Assembly: GCA_016712225.1 (NCBI GenBank)
Contig: JADJRL010000003.1
Coordinates: 455,001-519,000, forward strand
Length of the DNA: 64,000 nt
Direction of reading: 5' to 3'
Origin: Candidatus Defluviibacterium haderslevense
GTDB taxonomy: Bacteria > Bacteroidota > Bacteroidia > Chitinophagales > Saprospiraceae
Below, piece after piece: positions 19,901-26,950 of the stretch. A program made the translations under genes and the position numbers. The notes beneath the pieces were generated by a model. It searched no databases. It was not told the DNA's origin and saw nothing but the letters and a program-made list of their open reading frames with translations. How positions within the stretch are numbered: the stretch's first letter is position 1; every line of letters starts with the position of its first letter.

Positions 19901-20508
19901 CTGATTATTTACTCAATGGAGTGAACAGCAATTTGAATTATTCAACTTTCGCAATTCCATTATTGAAAGGATTTTCAGGATTTACTTCAGAATTTATTCC
20001 TACCGTTTTCGATCTTACTAAGCATGCAAATAAAGATCTTTACGTTCGTTTCAGATTTGGGAATGATGCAACTATTGAATCTACCAATCCAGGATTAAAA
20101 GGTTGGAGTATTGACAATTTAGAAGCCATTAACCCTGTATTTTATAATGGACAGGCCTGTGTCACATCAGCACTTGGGGATAATAACTGTGTCTCTTTGC
20201 CAGGAAAAGGAACTTTAGTTGATTCTAAAAAAGTGGTTAGCACTCAGGACCAAAATAAAACCGAAGCGGATTTATTGGTGTACCCTAATCCGGCTCAATC
20301 GGAATTTACTGTTCTTGTTCCTAATGATTTTGAATTACAAAAAATCAATATCCATTCAGCTACGGGTACATTGTTGAAAACGATTAACTTAGATCACCAA
20401 AACCAATCTGTAGTTAAATGTTCTGCAAAGGATTTAGCAAAAGGTGTAATCCTGATAGAAGCTATTGGATCACAAAAAATTCTGACATCCAAATTGATTT
20501 TGAAATAA
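16972..20508 (+). CDS. Secreted M36 (fungalysin) metalloprotease with PA domain and T9SS tail
   Basis: 1178 residues. Order: signal peptide (about 1-24), FTP-type propeptide with THIYYLQQFQGIPI, M36 catalytic domain with zinc site HEYGHGISNRL (His579, His583) and Glu607 in GEGWSD, and a protease-associated domain inserted at about 425-555 (VDRGDCDFSEKAYFAQKAGA). A DUF11-like strand domain (KADFLVKAGSNISYTLEIRN) and a MAM-like region (SNDGLFWELLP, GWSIDNLE) follow. The C-terminus VYPNPAQSEFTVLVP...LTSKLILK is a type A T9SS sorting domain. It should be a broad endopeptidase exported to the surface or medium. A strong terminator follows. All metal ligands are intact. Confidence 0.93.
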   Translation: MKKSIFYLLLISTLFWSQSGFSQSQIAIDQGLRFIQGQQSNWNLSISDLKDLTVSDIYTDDHNGVTHIYYLQQFQGIPIFNAITSVHIAPNGQIYDSPSRFYANIKSKVNASKPKIDALKALTLLLNHYEVNNAILPNPKLRSNANKTYFEKTNFTDSDIPVKLMYVPMPDGSLKLAWDLTMDLIDRPDVWSTRVDALTGVVIDQQNLTISCSFGNHSKNSTAKHDCESHSSSILENNKTLLVKPSASVYNVIPFPVESPLHGSRKLVSDPAILSASPYGWHDVNAQAGAEFTITRGNNVYAYLDKDANNTPDAITADGGAGLNFDFPFNTNDEPNTYAKAALTNLFYVNNMVHDVLYGFGFNEKSGSFQVNNYGKGGIGNDAVLAEAQDGSGSNNANFATPSDGSSGRMQMYLWTASLSEVQIVAPKALEGYLSANRASFGVAPTTTPITAKVVWSDDGTFASARKGCKDAQKTANCKGNIVAVDRGDCDFSEKAYFAQKAGAVALLIFGFSEENIAPGAGNLAANVTIPVYYLRKSVVDKFRDSVGINLTITIQKPVDNTAGPDSLDGDFDNGIIAHEYGHGISNRLTGGPAQSNCLGNAEQMGEGWSDFMSLILTAKPGDKKTDVKGIGNYATSGPLDGIGIRRRPYTTDMKVNEFTYKDIDTETHNLGEVWTVMLWDLYWALCDKYGYDPDFNNKTAGNNICIQLVMDGMKLQPCSPGFVDGRNAILKADSINNNKANTCLIWEVFARRGLGYYAKQGSSNFVGDEVEDFESLPICVNDLKIYKKADFLVKAGSNISYTLEIRNLRDAVANNVVLEDEIPNGCTYVNGSASITPTSVSSDKVRWEFASMKELESKTITYKLNTSSSNFSNTLWYDNLESSNVEDLYDNSGVRKGNGVWILGPGFGVDNSTCWLAESSGTEARDYNINNITPIKLTGNNPAFLFFQKFNTQKAIDGGFIELSNDGLFWELLPESDYLLNGVNSNLNYSTFAIPLLKGFSGFTSEFIPTVFDLTKHANKDLYVRFRFGNDATIESTNPGLKGWSIDNLEAINPVFYNGQACVTSALGDNNCVSLPGKGTLVDSKKVVSTQDQNKTEADLLVYPNPAQSEFTVLVPNDFELQKINIHSATGTLLKTINLDHQNQSVVKCSAKDLAKGVILIEAIGSQKILTSKLILK

Positions 20509-20533
20509 GTCAAAAATTAAAATATATATATCG

Positions 20534-20573
20534 AAAGCCCGTTTCGCTAAAATGAAATGGGCTTTTGTTTTTT
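20534..20573 (+). terminator. Rho-independent terminator after the M36 protease gene
   Basis: Stem AAAGCCCGTTTC / GAAATGGGCTTT (12 bp with one G-T pair, 8-base loop), followed by TTGTTTTTT. It lies 26 bases past the stop codon. Confidence 0.85.
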
Positions 20574-20620
20574 AATGCAATAAAAAAACCTACCTTCATC
20601 CTAAGTTAATATCAAAATTT

Positions 20621-21901
20621 ATGAAAAGAAGATCTTTATTAACAGCCATTGGAGCATCAAGTTTGGGAATCTTAAACCCTTCCGGTTTATTACAAGCTGC
20701 AACAAAACAATACCAACATGCTCTGGATGATCTGAACCTGTTACACGCAAAAGATGATGATGATTTCTGGCAACAAATAAGACAGGCTTATTCCGTGTCA
20801 CCTACCCTGATTAATCTTAATAATGGTGGTGTTAGTCCCGCTCCAAGAGTAGTCCAGGAAGCAGTAGATTATTACAATCGTCTTTGTAATGAAGCACCAT
20901 CCTATTATATGTGGCGAATACTAGATGCCGGGCGTGAACCCCTGCGCCAAAAAATGGCAGATCTCGCCGGAACCAGTCCCGATGAATTAGCATTTAACCG
21001 CAATTCTTCTGAATCGCTTGAAACCGTAATCTTTGGTTTGAGATTGAAAGCTGGTGATGAAATTGTATTAACCAAACAAGATTATCCCAATATGATCAAT
21101 GCGTGGAAACAACGTGAAAAAAGAGATGGGCTGGTACTTAAATGGATTAGTTTTGATTTTCCAATAGAAAACAAAGAACAAATTGTTTCAAAATTTGCTG
21201 ATGCATTCACTTCCAAAACTAAAGTAGTTCATATCACCCATATGATCAATTGGAATGGCCAACTTTTACCAGCAAAAGAAATCGCACAAGAAGCTCATAA
21301 AAGAGATATTGAGGTGCTGGTTGATGGGGCTCACTCTTTTGCACATATACCATACAAAATAAGTGATTTGGATTGTGATTATTTCGGAACCAGTTTACAT
21401 AAATGGATGAGTGCACCCATAGGCAGTGGTTTGCTTTATGTTAAAAAAGAAAAAATCAAAAACCTCTACCCTTTCTTAGCATCCGCAGATCCTGAAAGTA
21501 CCGACATCAGAAAATTTGAAAGTCTTGGAACGAGATCATTTCCAATAGAACAAGCTATAGCTCATGCCATTGATTTTTATAATATGATTGGTACCGAACG
21601 AAAATTTAAACGCTTACAATACTTAAAAGAATATTGGGTAAATAAAGTCAAAACGCATCCTAAAGTTAATATTCATTGTCCCATGTCACCTGACTGGGGT
21701 GGTGCTTTAGGTATGGTCAGTGTAACTGGTAAAAAACCAGAAGAGCTTTCTGAATATCTTTTCACACAATATAAAATTCATACGGTTTCCATAGACTGGG
21801 AAAACATTCATGGTGTGCGAATTACACCTAATGTCTATACAATGACTAAAGAATTGGACAAATTGGTAAAAGGAATTTTGGAATTTGCTGATAAGGCCTA
21901 G
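20621..21901 (+). CDS. Class V PLP-dependent aminotransferase, Tat-type leader
   Basis: 426 residues. The N-terminus MKRRSLLTAIGASSLG has a twin-arginine pair before a hydrophobic stretch, so the protein is probably exported folded, with cofactor, by the Tat system. The catalytic part resembles the isopenicillin-N epimerase / cysteine desulfurase-like branch of class V: NNGGVSPAPR near the start, VDGAHSFAHIPY with the PLP-binding Asp, and SLHKWM with the Schiff-base lysine Lys261. The substrate cannot be told. A tatA gene occurs in this window (32991-33207). It stands alone between the M36 protease and galE. Confidence 0.85.
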   Translation: MKRRSLLTAIGASSLGILNPSGLLQAATKQYQHALDDLNLLHAKDDDDFWQQIRQAYSVSPTLINLNNGGVSPAPRVVQEAVDYYNRLCNEAPSYYMWRILDAGREPLRQKMADLAGTSPDELAFNRNSSESLETVIFGLRLKAGDEIVLTKQDYPNMINAWKQREKRDGLVLKWISFDFPIENKEQIVSKFADAFTSKTKVVHITHMINWNGQLLPAKEIAQEAHKRDIEVLVDGAHSFAHIPYKISDLDCDYFGTSLHKWMSAPIGSGLLYVKKEKIKNLYPFLASADPESTDIRKFESLGTRSFPIEQAIAHAIDFYNMIGTERKFKRLQYLKEYWVNKVKTHPKVNIHCPMSPDWGGALGMVSVTGKKPEELSEYLFTQYKIHTVSIDWENIHGVRITPNVYTMTKELDKLVKGILEFADKA

Positions 21902-22061
21902 AAATTTCTTATTTTTTTTATTAAAATAAATTGTCCGAATTGTAATAAAAGACCTTATGAAAGCTTCGCATATAGTAAAACACTAAATAAATGATTGATG
22001 AGATATTTGTCATTCATAGTTTAATGGATATTGATTGTAGCCAATAAAAAAAATACAATGC

Positions 22062-23093
22062 ATGAATAAAATTATTGTTACTGGTGGATGCGGATATATA
22101 GGAAGTCATACCATAGTTGAATTAATTCAAGCTGGATATGAAGTGGTCAGTGTAGATAATTTAATTAATTCTGATGAATCCGTTTTATTGAGTATTGAAA
22201 AAATAACGGGCGTAAAAGTTAAAAATTACAATCTGGATCTTTCAGATTCAAGTTCTATAGATTATTTAGTTCAACATGAAGATCAAATTCTGGGTATTAT
22301 CCATTTTGCTGCATTAAAAGCTGTAGGAGATTCTGTAAAATATCCGCTCAGATATTATCATAATAATGTATCAAGTCTAATGAATGTTCTTCATTGGATT
22401 GAATTAAAAAACATTCCGAACCTCATCTTCTCTTCATCATGTACCGTCTATGGTGAAACTGAAAAATTACCAGTCGATGAATCAGCATCTTTCAAAGAGA
22501 CGTCTTCACCTTATGGTAAAACAAAACAAATGTGTGAAGAAATTATCCTTGATACATACTCTTCTTGGAATAATAAACAAGCTATTTCATTGCGCTATTT
22601 CAATCCTGCAGGAGCGCATCATAGCCACTTAATTGGCGAATCTCCAATCAATGCTCCACAAAATTTAGTTCCCGTAATTACCGAAACCGCCATGGGTAAA
22701 AGATCTGCAATGACCGTATTTGGTACAGATTACAATACACGTGACGGATCTTGTATCAGGGATTATATCCATGTTATGGATTTAGCTGAGGCGCATGTGT
22801 TAGCTTTACAATATCTCATCACAGGAAAACAACAATCAAAAGTAGATGCCTATAATCTGGGTATCGGGGAAGGGGTCTCTGTACTGGAAGCCATTCATGC
22901 TTTTGAACTTGTTAGTGGGATGAAATTAAATTATAAGTTAGGCGAAAAACGTCCCGGTGATTTGCCCGCTATATATGCCGATTTGAATAAAGCAAAAACG
23001 AATTTACTTTGGTCTCCAAAAAAAACCATGGATGATATTATGTTAGATGCCTGGCTATGGGAGCAAAAAAGAAATTTGAACCATGACCAATAA
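22062..23093 (+). CDS. galE: UDP-glucose 4-epimerase
   Basis: 343 residues, a standard GalE length. It interconverts UDP-glucose and UDP-galactose (or their N-acetyl forms) in the cytoplasm using bound NAD. Seen directly: the NAD-binding GGCGYIGSH near the start, the SSSCTVYGE segment with the catalytic Ser/Thr, the YGKTK motif with catalytic Tyr and Lys, RYFNPAGAH, and RDYIHVMDLAEAH near residue 240. It overlaps the next gene by 11 bases, so the two are probably coupled. Products feed cell-surface glycan synthesis. Confidence 0.94.
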   Translation: MNKIIVTGGCGYIGSHTIVELIQAGYEVVSVDNLINSDESVLLSIEKITGVKVKNYNLDLSDSSSIDYLVQHEDQILGIIHFAALKAVGDSVKYPLRYYHNNVSSLMNVLHWIELKNIPNLIFSSSCTVYGETEKLPVDESASFKETSSPYGKTKQMCEEIILDTYSSWNNKQAISLRYFNPAGAHHSHLIGESPINAPQNLVPVITETAMGKRSAMTVFGTDYNTRDGSCIRDYIHVMDLAEAHVLALQYLITGKQQSKVDAYNLGIGEGVSVLEAIHAFELVSGMKLNYKLGEKRPGDLPAIYADLNKAKTNLLWSPKKTMDDIMLDAWLWEQKRNLNHDQ

Positions 23094-23718
23094 TGGAATC
23101 TATTTGATTTGCATTGTTGTTTTTACGTTTTGCAGTCAAAGATGTTCCATAACTCATAATTCTAGACAAAAAAATTCAACAAATCCATGCTATGAAGATT
23201 GCCTTTTGGCTGATCGGTATAAATATTCCAAAGTTTATTTTCCAATTTATACCAGGAAAAACCCAAATGACGTCTTCGTTCGGCAAGTTAGTATCCCTGT
23301 ATCATTGGAATCTTCAGCTTGGGTAAAAAAACTGGATAAAAATTGTCAATCCCCAAATCCGAATGATTGCATGATTTGGCGAAGTGAAAAAATGCCACCT
23401 TTGGCAAAATACTTCTACATTGTAACGGATACCCTAAAGTGTAAAGACTTTAAACAAACGATAGTGAAAGTGAATCCAGTCCTCGTCGAAAGTCGTGGTT
23501 ATCTAAAAAAATTGGAAGTATTTTGCCCTGAAGATTTGAATCCAAAAATGATCTCCAACATTCAACAAAAGTTGACTGATTTTGGATATTATAATAACGA
23601 GATTAATGGTTTAATCACCGATGACCTTTTAAATTCATTATCCATATTTCAACACGAAAATCAATTACCAATAGGCCATTTTGATCTAGAAACTATAAAA
23701 ACCTTATTGAAGAATTGA
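23083..23718 (+). CDS. Exported protein with C-terminal peptidoglycan-binding-like repeat
   Basis: 211 residues; family not firmly recognised. A hydrophobic N-terminal stretch (YLICIVVFTFCSQRC) could be a signal peptide or a lipoprotein signal, with Cys17 or Cys21 as candidate lipid site. The last 55 residues (IQQKLTDFGYYNNEINGLIT...LSIFQHENQLPIG) follow the PG_binding_1 pattern, a three-helix module that grips peptidoglycan. Six cysteines in the first two thirds could form disulfides. Its start lies inside the last codons of galE. A periplasmic, wall-associated role is inferred. Confidence 0.65.
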   Translation: MTNNGIYLICIVVFTFCSQRCSITHNSRQKNSTNPCYEDCLLADRYKYSKVYFPIYTRKNPNDVFVRQVSIPVSLESSAWVKKLDKNCQSPNPNDCMIWRSEKMPPLAKYFYIVTDTLKCKDFKQTIVKVNPVLVESRGYLKKLEVFCPEDLNPKMISNIQQKLTDFGYYNNEINGLITDDLLNSLSIFQHENQLPIGHFDLETIKTLLKN

Positions 23719-23844
23719 CACATTGTGTTAGAATACTAAGGCATTCATTTTAAATCAGAAATCCTTTCCTAGTTCAAGAAAGTTGGGACATGCACAGGTA
23801 TTTTGCAAATTAAATTCAAGTAATATGAGATTTTAATGGTTGTC

Positions 23845-24238
23845 ATAAAAATTTGGAACGGCCTTAAGATGAACGAACCATAAGACATAGAGATGTCTTA
23901 TGGTGAAGTGAACCTAAATAATTGGCGAAGTCCTCGAAGCCAATTATTTAGGCATGGAGGAAGTTACAATGCAATCAAATTGTAAAAATTCAAAACTGTT
24001 TGAGCTCAACAAAATGCTAATATATAAGAACATGAATGCGAGCTGAGCAAGTGTGAAATCAAGCAAAAGAAAAAAGGCAAATGGCGAGATTTTTGAATTT
24101 AGGTTTCATGGAATCATTTTAGGCTTAGACCTTACAGCCTAGAATTTTTGGTTCTTTTTTTTCATGAAAAAAGAACAAAACATTGATCCTAGGAACGTAT
24201 ATTTATAACAGCAAGAGAATGTTAAACTACTAAAATTA
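23845..24238. repeat. Structured interspersed noncoding repeat, copy 1
   Basis: About 390 bases with clear sequence match to 39381-39776. Paired elements: AAATTCAAAA (23986-23995) with TTTTGAATTT (24091-24100), and inside it GCTCA (24004-24008) with TGAGC (24044-24048). Beyond these lie TAGGCT / AGCCTA and a GTTCTTTTTT / AAAAAAGAAC hairpin. This copy also has two perfect hairpins not in copy 2: CCATAAGACAT / ATGTCTTATGG (23878-23903) and a 14-bp stem at 23913-23952. There is no ORF. It sits between galE's partner gene and a convergent hydrolase gene. Confidence 0.75.
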
Positions 24239-24296
24239 CTTTTTTAATACTTAATTATTATTTGCATAGTGCAAAAAGTTCTGAAGATTATCTCTA

Positions 24297-24848
24297 TCAA
24301 TCTAAATTATCGATCGATTTTAATCTCCACAACCAAGATGCTAGCCCAGTAAATATACTAATGCCACCAATAAAGATTAGTTCTGCCTTTAGGATATACC
24401 AACCAGCCTCAGTCAACAAAACATCAAATCCGAAAGGTGAAACAGGAATAGGTCTATAATTAAAAAAGATTCGCTCATTCGAAAATGGAATAAAAAATCC
24501 TACACCCTTTCCACCATCAGTCATCGCATCAAATACACCATGACTCATGGTACACATAAAAAACATATAAATGATAAAAATAAATACAGCCCTGTCATTT
24601 TTATAATCTCTATAAAATACCCAAGCAATCAACCATGCAAATAATACTGCAAATAAAATGGAATGTGTAAATCCACGATGCCCCCACATAGAACCATACT
24701 TTATTCCAAAACTAAATCCAATGACATCGATATCGGGTATCATAGCACACATCATGGCCAATAACATGGTCTTAAGTATTTCTCCCCTGAAAGGTCTTAA
24801 AGGAGTCAAGGATAATCCGAATAGGGCGTGACCAAGGATGGTAGGCAT
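24297..24848 (-). CDS. Membrane-bound metal-dependent hydrolase (YdjM / DUF457 type)
   Basis: 183 residues. The N-terminal MPTILGHALFGL, the MIPDIDVIGF acidic motif and HRGFTHSILFA (His-Arg-Gly-x-Thr-His-Ser) are the signature of the YdjM/LexA-regulated inner-membrane hydrolase family. Four to five hydrophobic segments follow. The conserved His and Asp residues are thought to bind metal; the substrate is unknown for the family (phospholipase-C-like ancestry has been suggested). Length fits. It is a single gene on the minus strand, with the noncoding repeat at its 3' side. Confidence 0.82.
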   Translation of the reverse strand: MPTILGHALFGLSLTPLRPFRGEILKTMLLAMMCAMIPDIDVIGFSFGIKYGSMWGHRGFTHSILFAVLFAWLIAWVFYRDYKNDRAVFIFIIYMFFMCTMSHGVFDAMTDGGKGVGFFIPFSNERIFFNYRPIPVSPFGFDVLLTEAGWYILKAELIFIGGISIFTGLASWLWRLKSIDNLD

Positions 24849-24943
24849 AACAAAAATATTTTAAAGCTTTTTAGCTTTTATAAGATAAATGTATACTCTT
24901 TTATTCAAATATAATATAAATAATCTCCACCAATAAAACACAA

Positions 24944-24983
24944 ATAAAAAATTCAAGCTTACCTTATCTCGGTAAGCCTGAAT
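24944..24983 (-). terminator. Terminator after ssb
   Basis: Stem TTCAAGCTTACC / GGTAAGCCTGAA (12 bp, one mismatch, 7-base loop), followed on the minus strand by a T-run (plus-strand AAAAAA at 24945-24950). It begins 37 bases past the ssb stop. Confidence 0.7.
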
Positions 24984-25019
24984 ATTAGGGCAACTCAAAG
25001 CATTAAAAAAACTAATACA

Positions 25020-25358
25020 CTATGCATCTTTGGTTAATTTGACAATTTCGCTTACGATGATTTCTGAGATGTATTTGGTAACACCAGATTTATCTTCATA
25101 GCTGCGATTCGAAATACGGCCTTTAATAATTACCTCATGGCCTTTCTTAAGGTATTTTTCCATAAATTCTGCTTTTGCATCCCATGCTACTAGATTGTGC
25201 CATTGGGTTTCCGTAACTTTATCACCATTATTTGATTTGTAAGATTCATTCGTTGCGATCGTCGCTCGGGTTATTTTTTTACCTTTTTCTAAGGTGGTCA
25301 TTTCTGGATCCTTACCTAAGTTTCCAATGAGTTGTACAGAATTTCTTAAAGAGTTCAT
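25020..25358 (-). CDS. ssb: Single-stranded DNA-binding protein, short form
   Basis: 112 residues forming one OB fold: SLRNSVQLIGNLGKDPE at the start, then WHNLVAWDAKAEFMEKYLKKG and VIIKGRISNRSYED, the canonical SSB strands and helix. SSB coats ssDNA in replication and repair. It ends ...IVKLTKDA and has neither the Gly/Gln-rich linker nor the acidic tip (DDDIPF-like) that binds partner proteins in most bacterial SSBs. It may therefore be a second SSB rather than the replicative one. A terminator follows the gene. Confidence 0.92.
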   Translation of the reverse strand: MNSLRNSVQLIGNLGKDPEMTTLEKGKKITRATIATNESYKSNNGDKVTETQWHNLVAWDAKAEFMEKYLKKGHEVIIKGRISNRSYEDKSGVTKYISEIIVSEIVKLTKDA

Positions 25359-25491
25359 AAAATTAAAATTTAAACGTGAAACAAAAAATTTGATATTGAC
25401 AACATTGTCGATGCAAAGATGTGGGTGCCCTATTTTGGGAGTCGTATGTTATCCGTATAGATTCGTTAAGATCCGTAAGTAAACGTAATAT

Positions 25492-25520
25492 AACGACTAC
25501 GACCATACAGGATAGTCGTT
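25492..25520. other. Hairpin of unknown role
   Basis: Perfect 8-bp inverted repeat AACGACTA / TAGTCGTT with a 13-base loop, in the spacer between divergent ssb and the pentapeptide gene. It could be an operator or a small terminator; nothing else supports either. Confidence 0.35.
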
Positions 25521-25612
25521 TTAAAAACTAATAAAATAAAAAATATTTCAATAAAATTCAGTATTTTGTTTTAATTCACATAGAATTTTACAATTATGAA
25601 TCATCTGAGTAC

Positions 25613-25620
25613 ATTTGTAA
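25613..25620 (+). promoter_or_regulatory. Possible -7 element before the pentapeptide gene
   Basis: TACATTTG matches TAnnTTTG exactly, about 100 bases before the ATG at 25722. No clear TTTG lies 19 bases upstream, so this is tentative. Confidence 0.3.
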
Positions 25621-25721
25621 TGATGAATCTGAATCCAGAATTTTCATGTTCAACTATTCCTTTTATTCTATCTTGTTTCATTTATTAAACATCATAGCTA
25701 CTATACAAAACTGACATTGCA

Positions 25722-26303
25722 ATGAAAAACAATTACCTAGAAAACATAACTTTTGAAAACATCAATTATACCTTATCCCATCTTGTATCAGGAGACTATG
25801 AACAATGCCTATTTAAAAATTGTGACTTTTCTAATACCGATCTTTCAGAGACCAGATTTACAGATTGCGAATTCAACGCTTGCAATCTAAGTATGGCAAA
25901 TCTCACAAAGACCGCTTTCAGAAATATTAAGTTTGTTGATTGTAAGATGCTAGGCCTACTCTTCGAATCTTGTAATGAATTTGGACTATCCTTCCAGTTT
26001 GAGAATTGCACACTCAATCATGCATCCTTCTACGGCACCAAAATCAGAAAGACGAAATTCAAATCTACCCAATTACATGAGGTAGATTTTACAACATGCG
26101 ATTTATCCTATGCTGTTTTTGATAATTGCGATTTATCAGGTTCCACCTTCGAAAAAACCATCCTTGAACACGCCGACTTCAGAACTGCAATCCATTATTC
26201 TATAGATCCGGAAATCAATTACCTTACCAAAGCAAAATTTTCTATATTCGGAATACCTGGTTTGTTGGATAAATATGATATTGTTATAGATATCACAAAT
26301 TAA
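25722..26303 (+). CDS. Pentapeptide-repeat protein (Qnr-like fold)
   Basis: 193 residues made largely of A(D/N)LXX-type pentapeptides: CDFSN TDLSE TRFTD CEFNA CNLSM ANLTK in the first half, and VDFTT CDLSY AVFDN CDLSG STFEK near 125-150. These fold as a right-handed quadrilateral beta-helix. A break near FGLSF separates two repeat blocks, as in Qnr and MfpA, which mimic DNA and protect gyrase. The C-terminus IPGLLDKYDIVID also resembles that of Qnr-type proteins. Qnr is about 218 residues; this one is shorter. Whether it protects gyrase cannot be told from sequence. It is a lone cytoplasmic gene. Confidence 0.85.
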   Translation: MKNNYLENITFENINYTLSHLVSGDYEQCLFKNCDFSNTDLSETRFTDCEFNACNLSMANLTKTAFRNIKFVDCKMLGLLFESCNEFGLSFQFENCTLNHASFYGTKIRKTKFKSTQLHEVDFTTCDLSYAVFDNCDLSGSTFEKTILEHADFRTAIHYSIDPEINYLTKAKFSIFGIPGLLDKYDIVIDITN

Positions 26304-26398
26304 AATTAATATGATTCGTGTATTAAATTAAAACAACTAAATTCTAATTATTGATGTTAAATTAAACCAAGTCCTTTTTCCCTAGTCTAAAACGCACG

Positions 26399-26908
26399 AT
26401 GCATTTCAAAACATTTTTCTTACTAATCCTTTTCATCACTTTTAGCGATATTATACAAGCTCAGGATCATTTCAAAGTGTGTTTTTTTCTTTTGGAAGAA
26501 TGTAAAATAACCCAAGCCTACATTCCTGAGATTAATAGCATCCACAAAGATTTCTCCAATGATCGTTTTGAATATCACGCCTATTTTTCAAGCCCAGCCT
26601 CAGATCGGAATGATGCTCAGGCGTTCGCTGATCGATATAACTTAACCATACCCATAGAAATGGATTCAACTCAGTTCTGGGCCAAGAAATTTGATATCAA
26701 GGTCATGCCGGAAGTGGTTGTTTATAATATCAATTTGGATCAGATCGTTTATCAGGGAAGGATCGATAATTTGTTTGCAAAAATCGGAAAACGTCGGTCT
26801 CGAGCCACACAAACCGATTTGCGTGATGGACTGAATAGTATCTTAAAAGGAATACCAATAGCCATTCCAAAGACCACTGCTGTTGGTTGCTTTTTAGAAA
26901 AAATGTGA
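26399..26908 (+). CDS. Exported redoxin/thioredoxin-fold protein lacking CxxC
   Basis: 169 residues with a signal peptide (FFLLILFITFSDIIQAQ). The rest follows a redoxin pattern: FKVCFFLLEEC at the first strand, a central DSTQFWAKKFDIKVMPEVVVYN with the cis-Pro loop (MPE), then YQGRIDN, TDLRDGLNSIL and a C-terminal AVGC. The usual active-site CxxC is absent; a single Cys remains in LEECKITQ. Proteins with this C-terminal pattern are commonly encoded next to, or fused with, c-type cytochrome / Cu-monooxygenase proteins, and such a gene follows 42 bases downstream. Probably a periplasmic partner in copper or thiol handling for that protein. Confidence 0.7.
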   Translation: MHFKTFFLLILFITFSDIIQAQDHFKVCFFLLEECKITQAYIPEINSIHKDFSNDRFEYHAYFSSPASDRNDAQAFADRYNLTIPIEMDSTQFWAKKFDIKVMPEVVVYNINLDQIVYQGRIDNLFAKIGKRRSRATQTDLRDGLNSILKGIPIAIPKTTAVGCFLEKM

Positions 26909-26926
26909 TGCTATGTTTTATTTTGC

Positions 26927-26934
26927 TAATTTTG
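26927..26934 (+). promoter_or_regulatory. Possible -7 element before the 26951 gene
   Basis: TAATTTTG fits TAnnTTTG, 16 bases before the ATG. No matching -33 box is evident, so the gene may simply be read through from 26399. Confidence 0.25.
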
Positions 26935-26950
26935 TTACATAATTTTTGAA

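Noticed and set aside
24120..24180. Small coding gene in the noncoding repeat (Phe-rich frame through the poly-T hairpin)
   Set aside because: Neither copy preserves a frame and the differences include indels that are not multiples of three.
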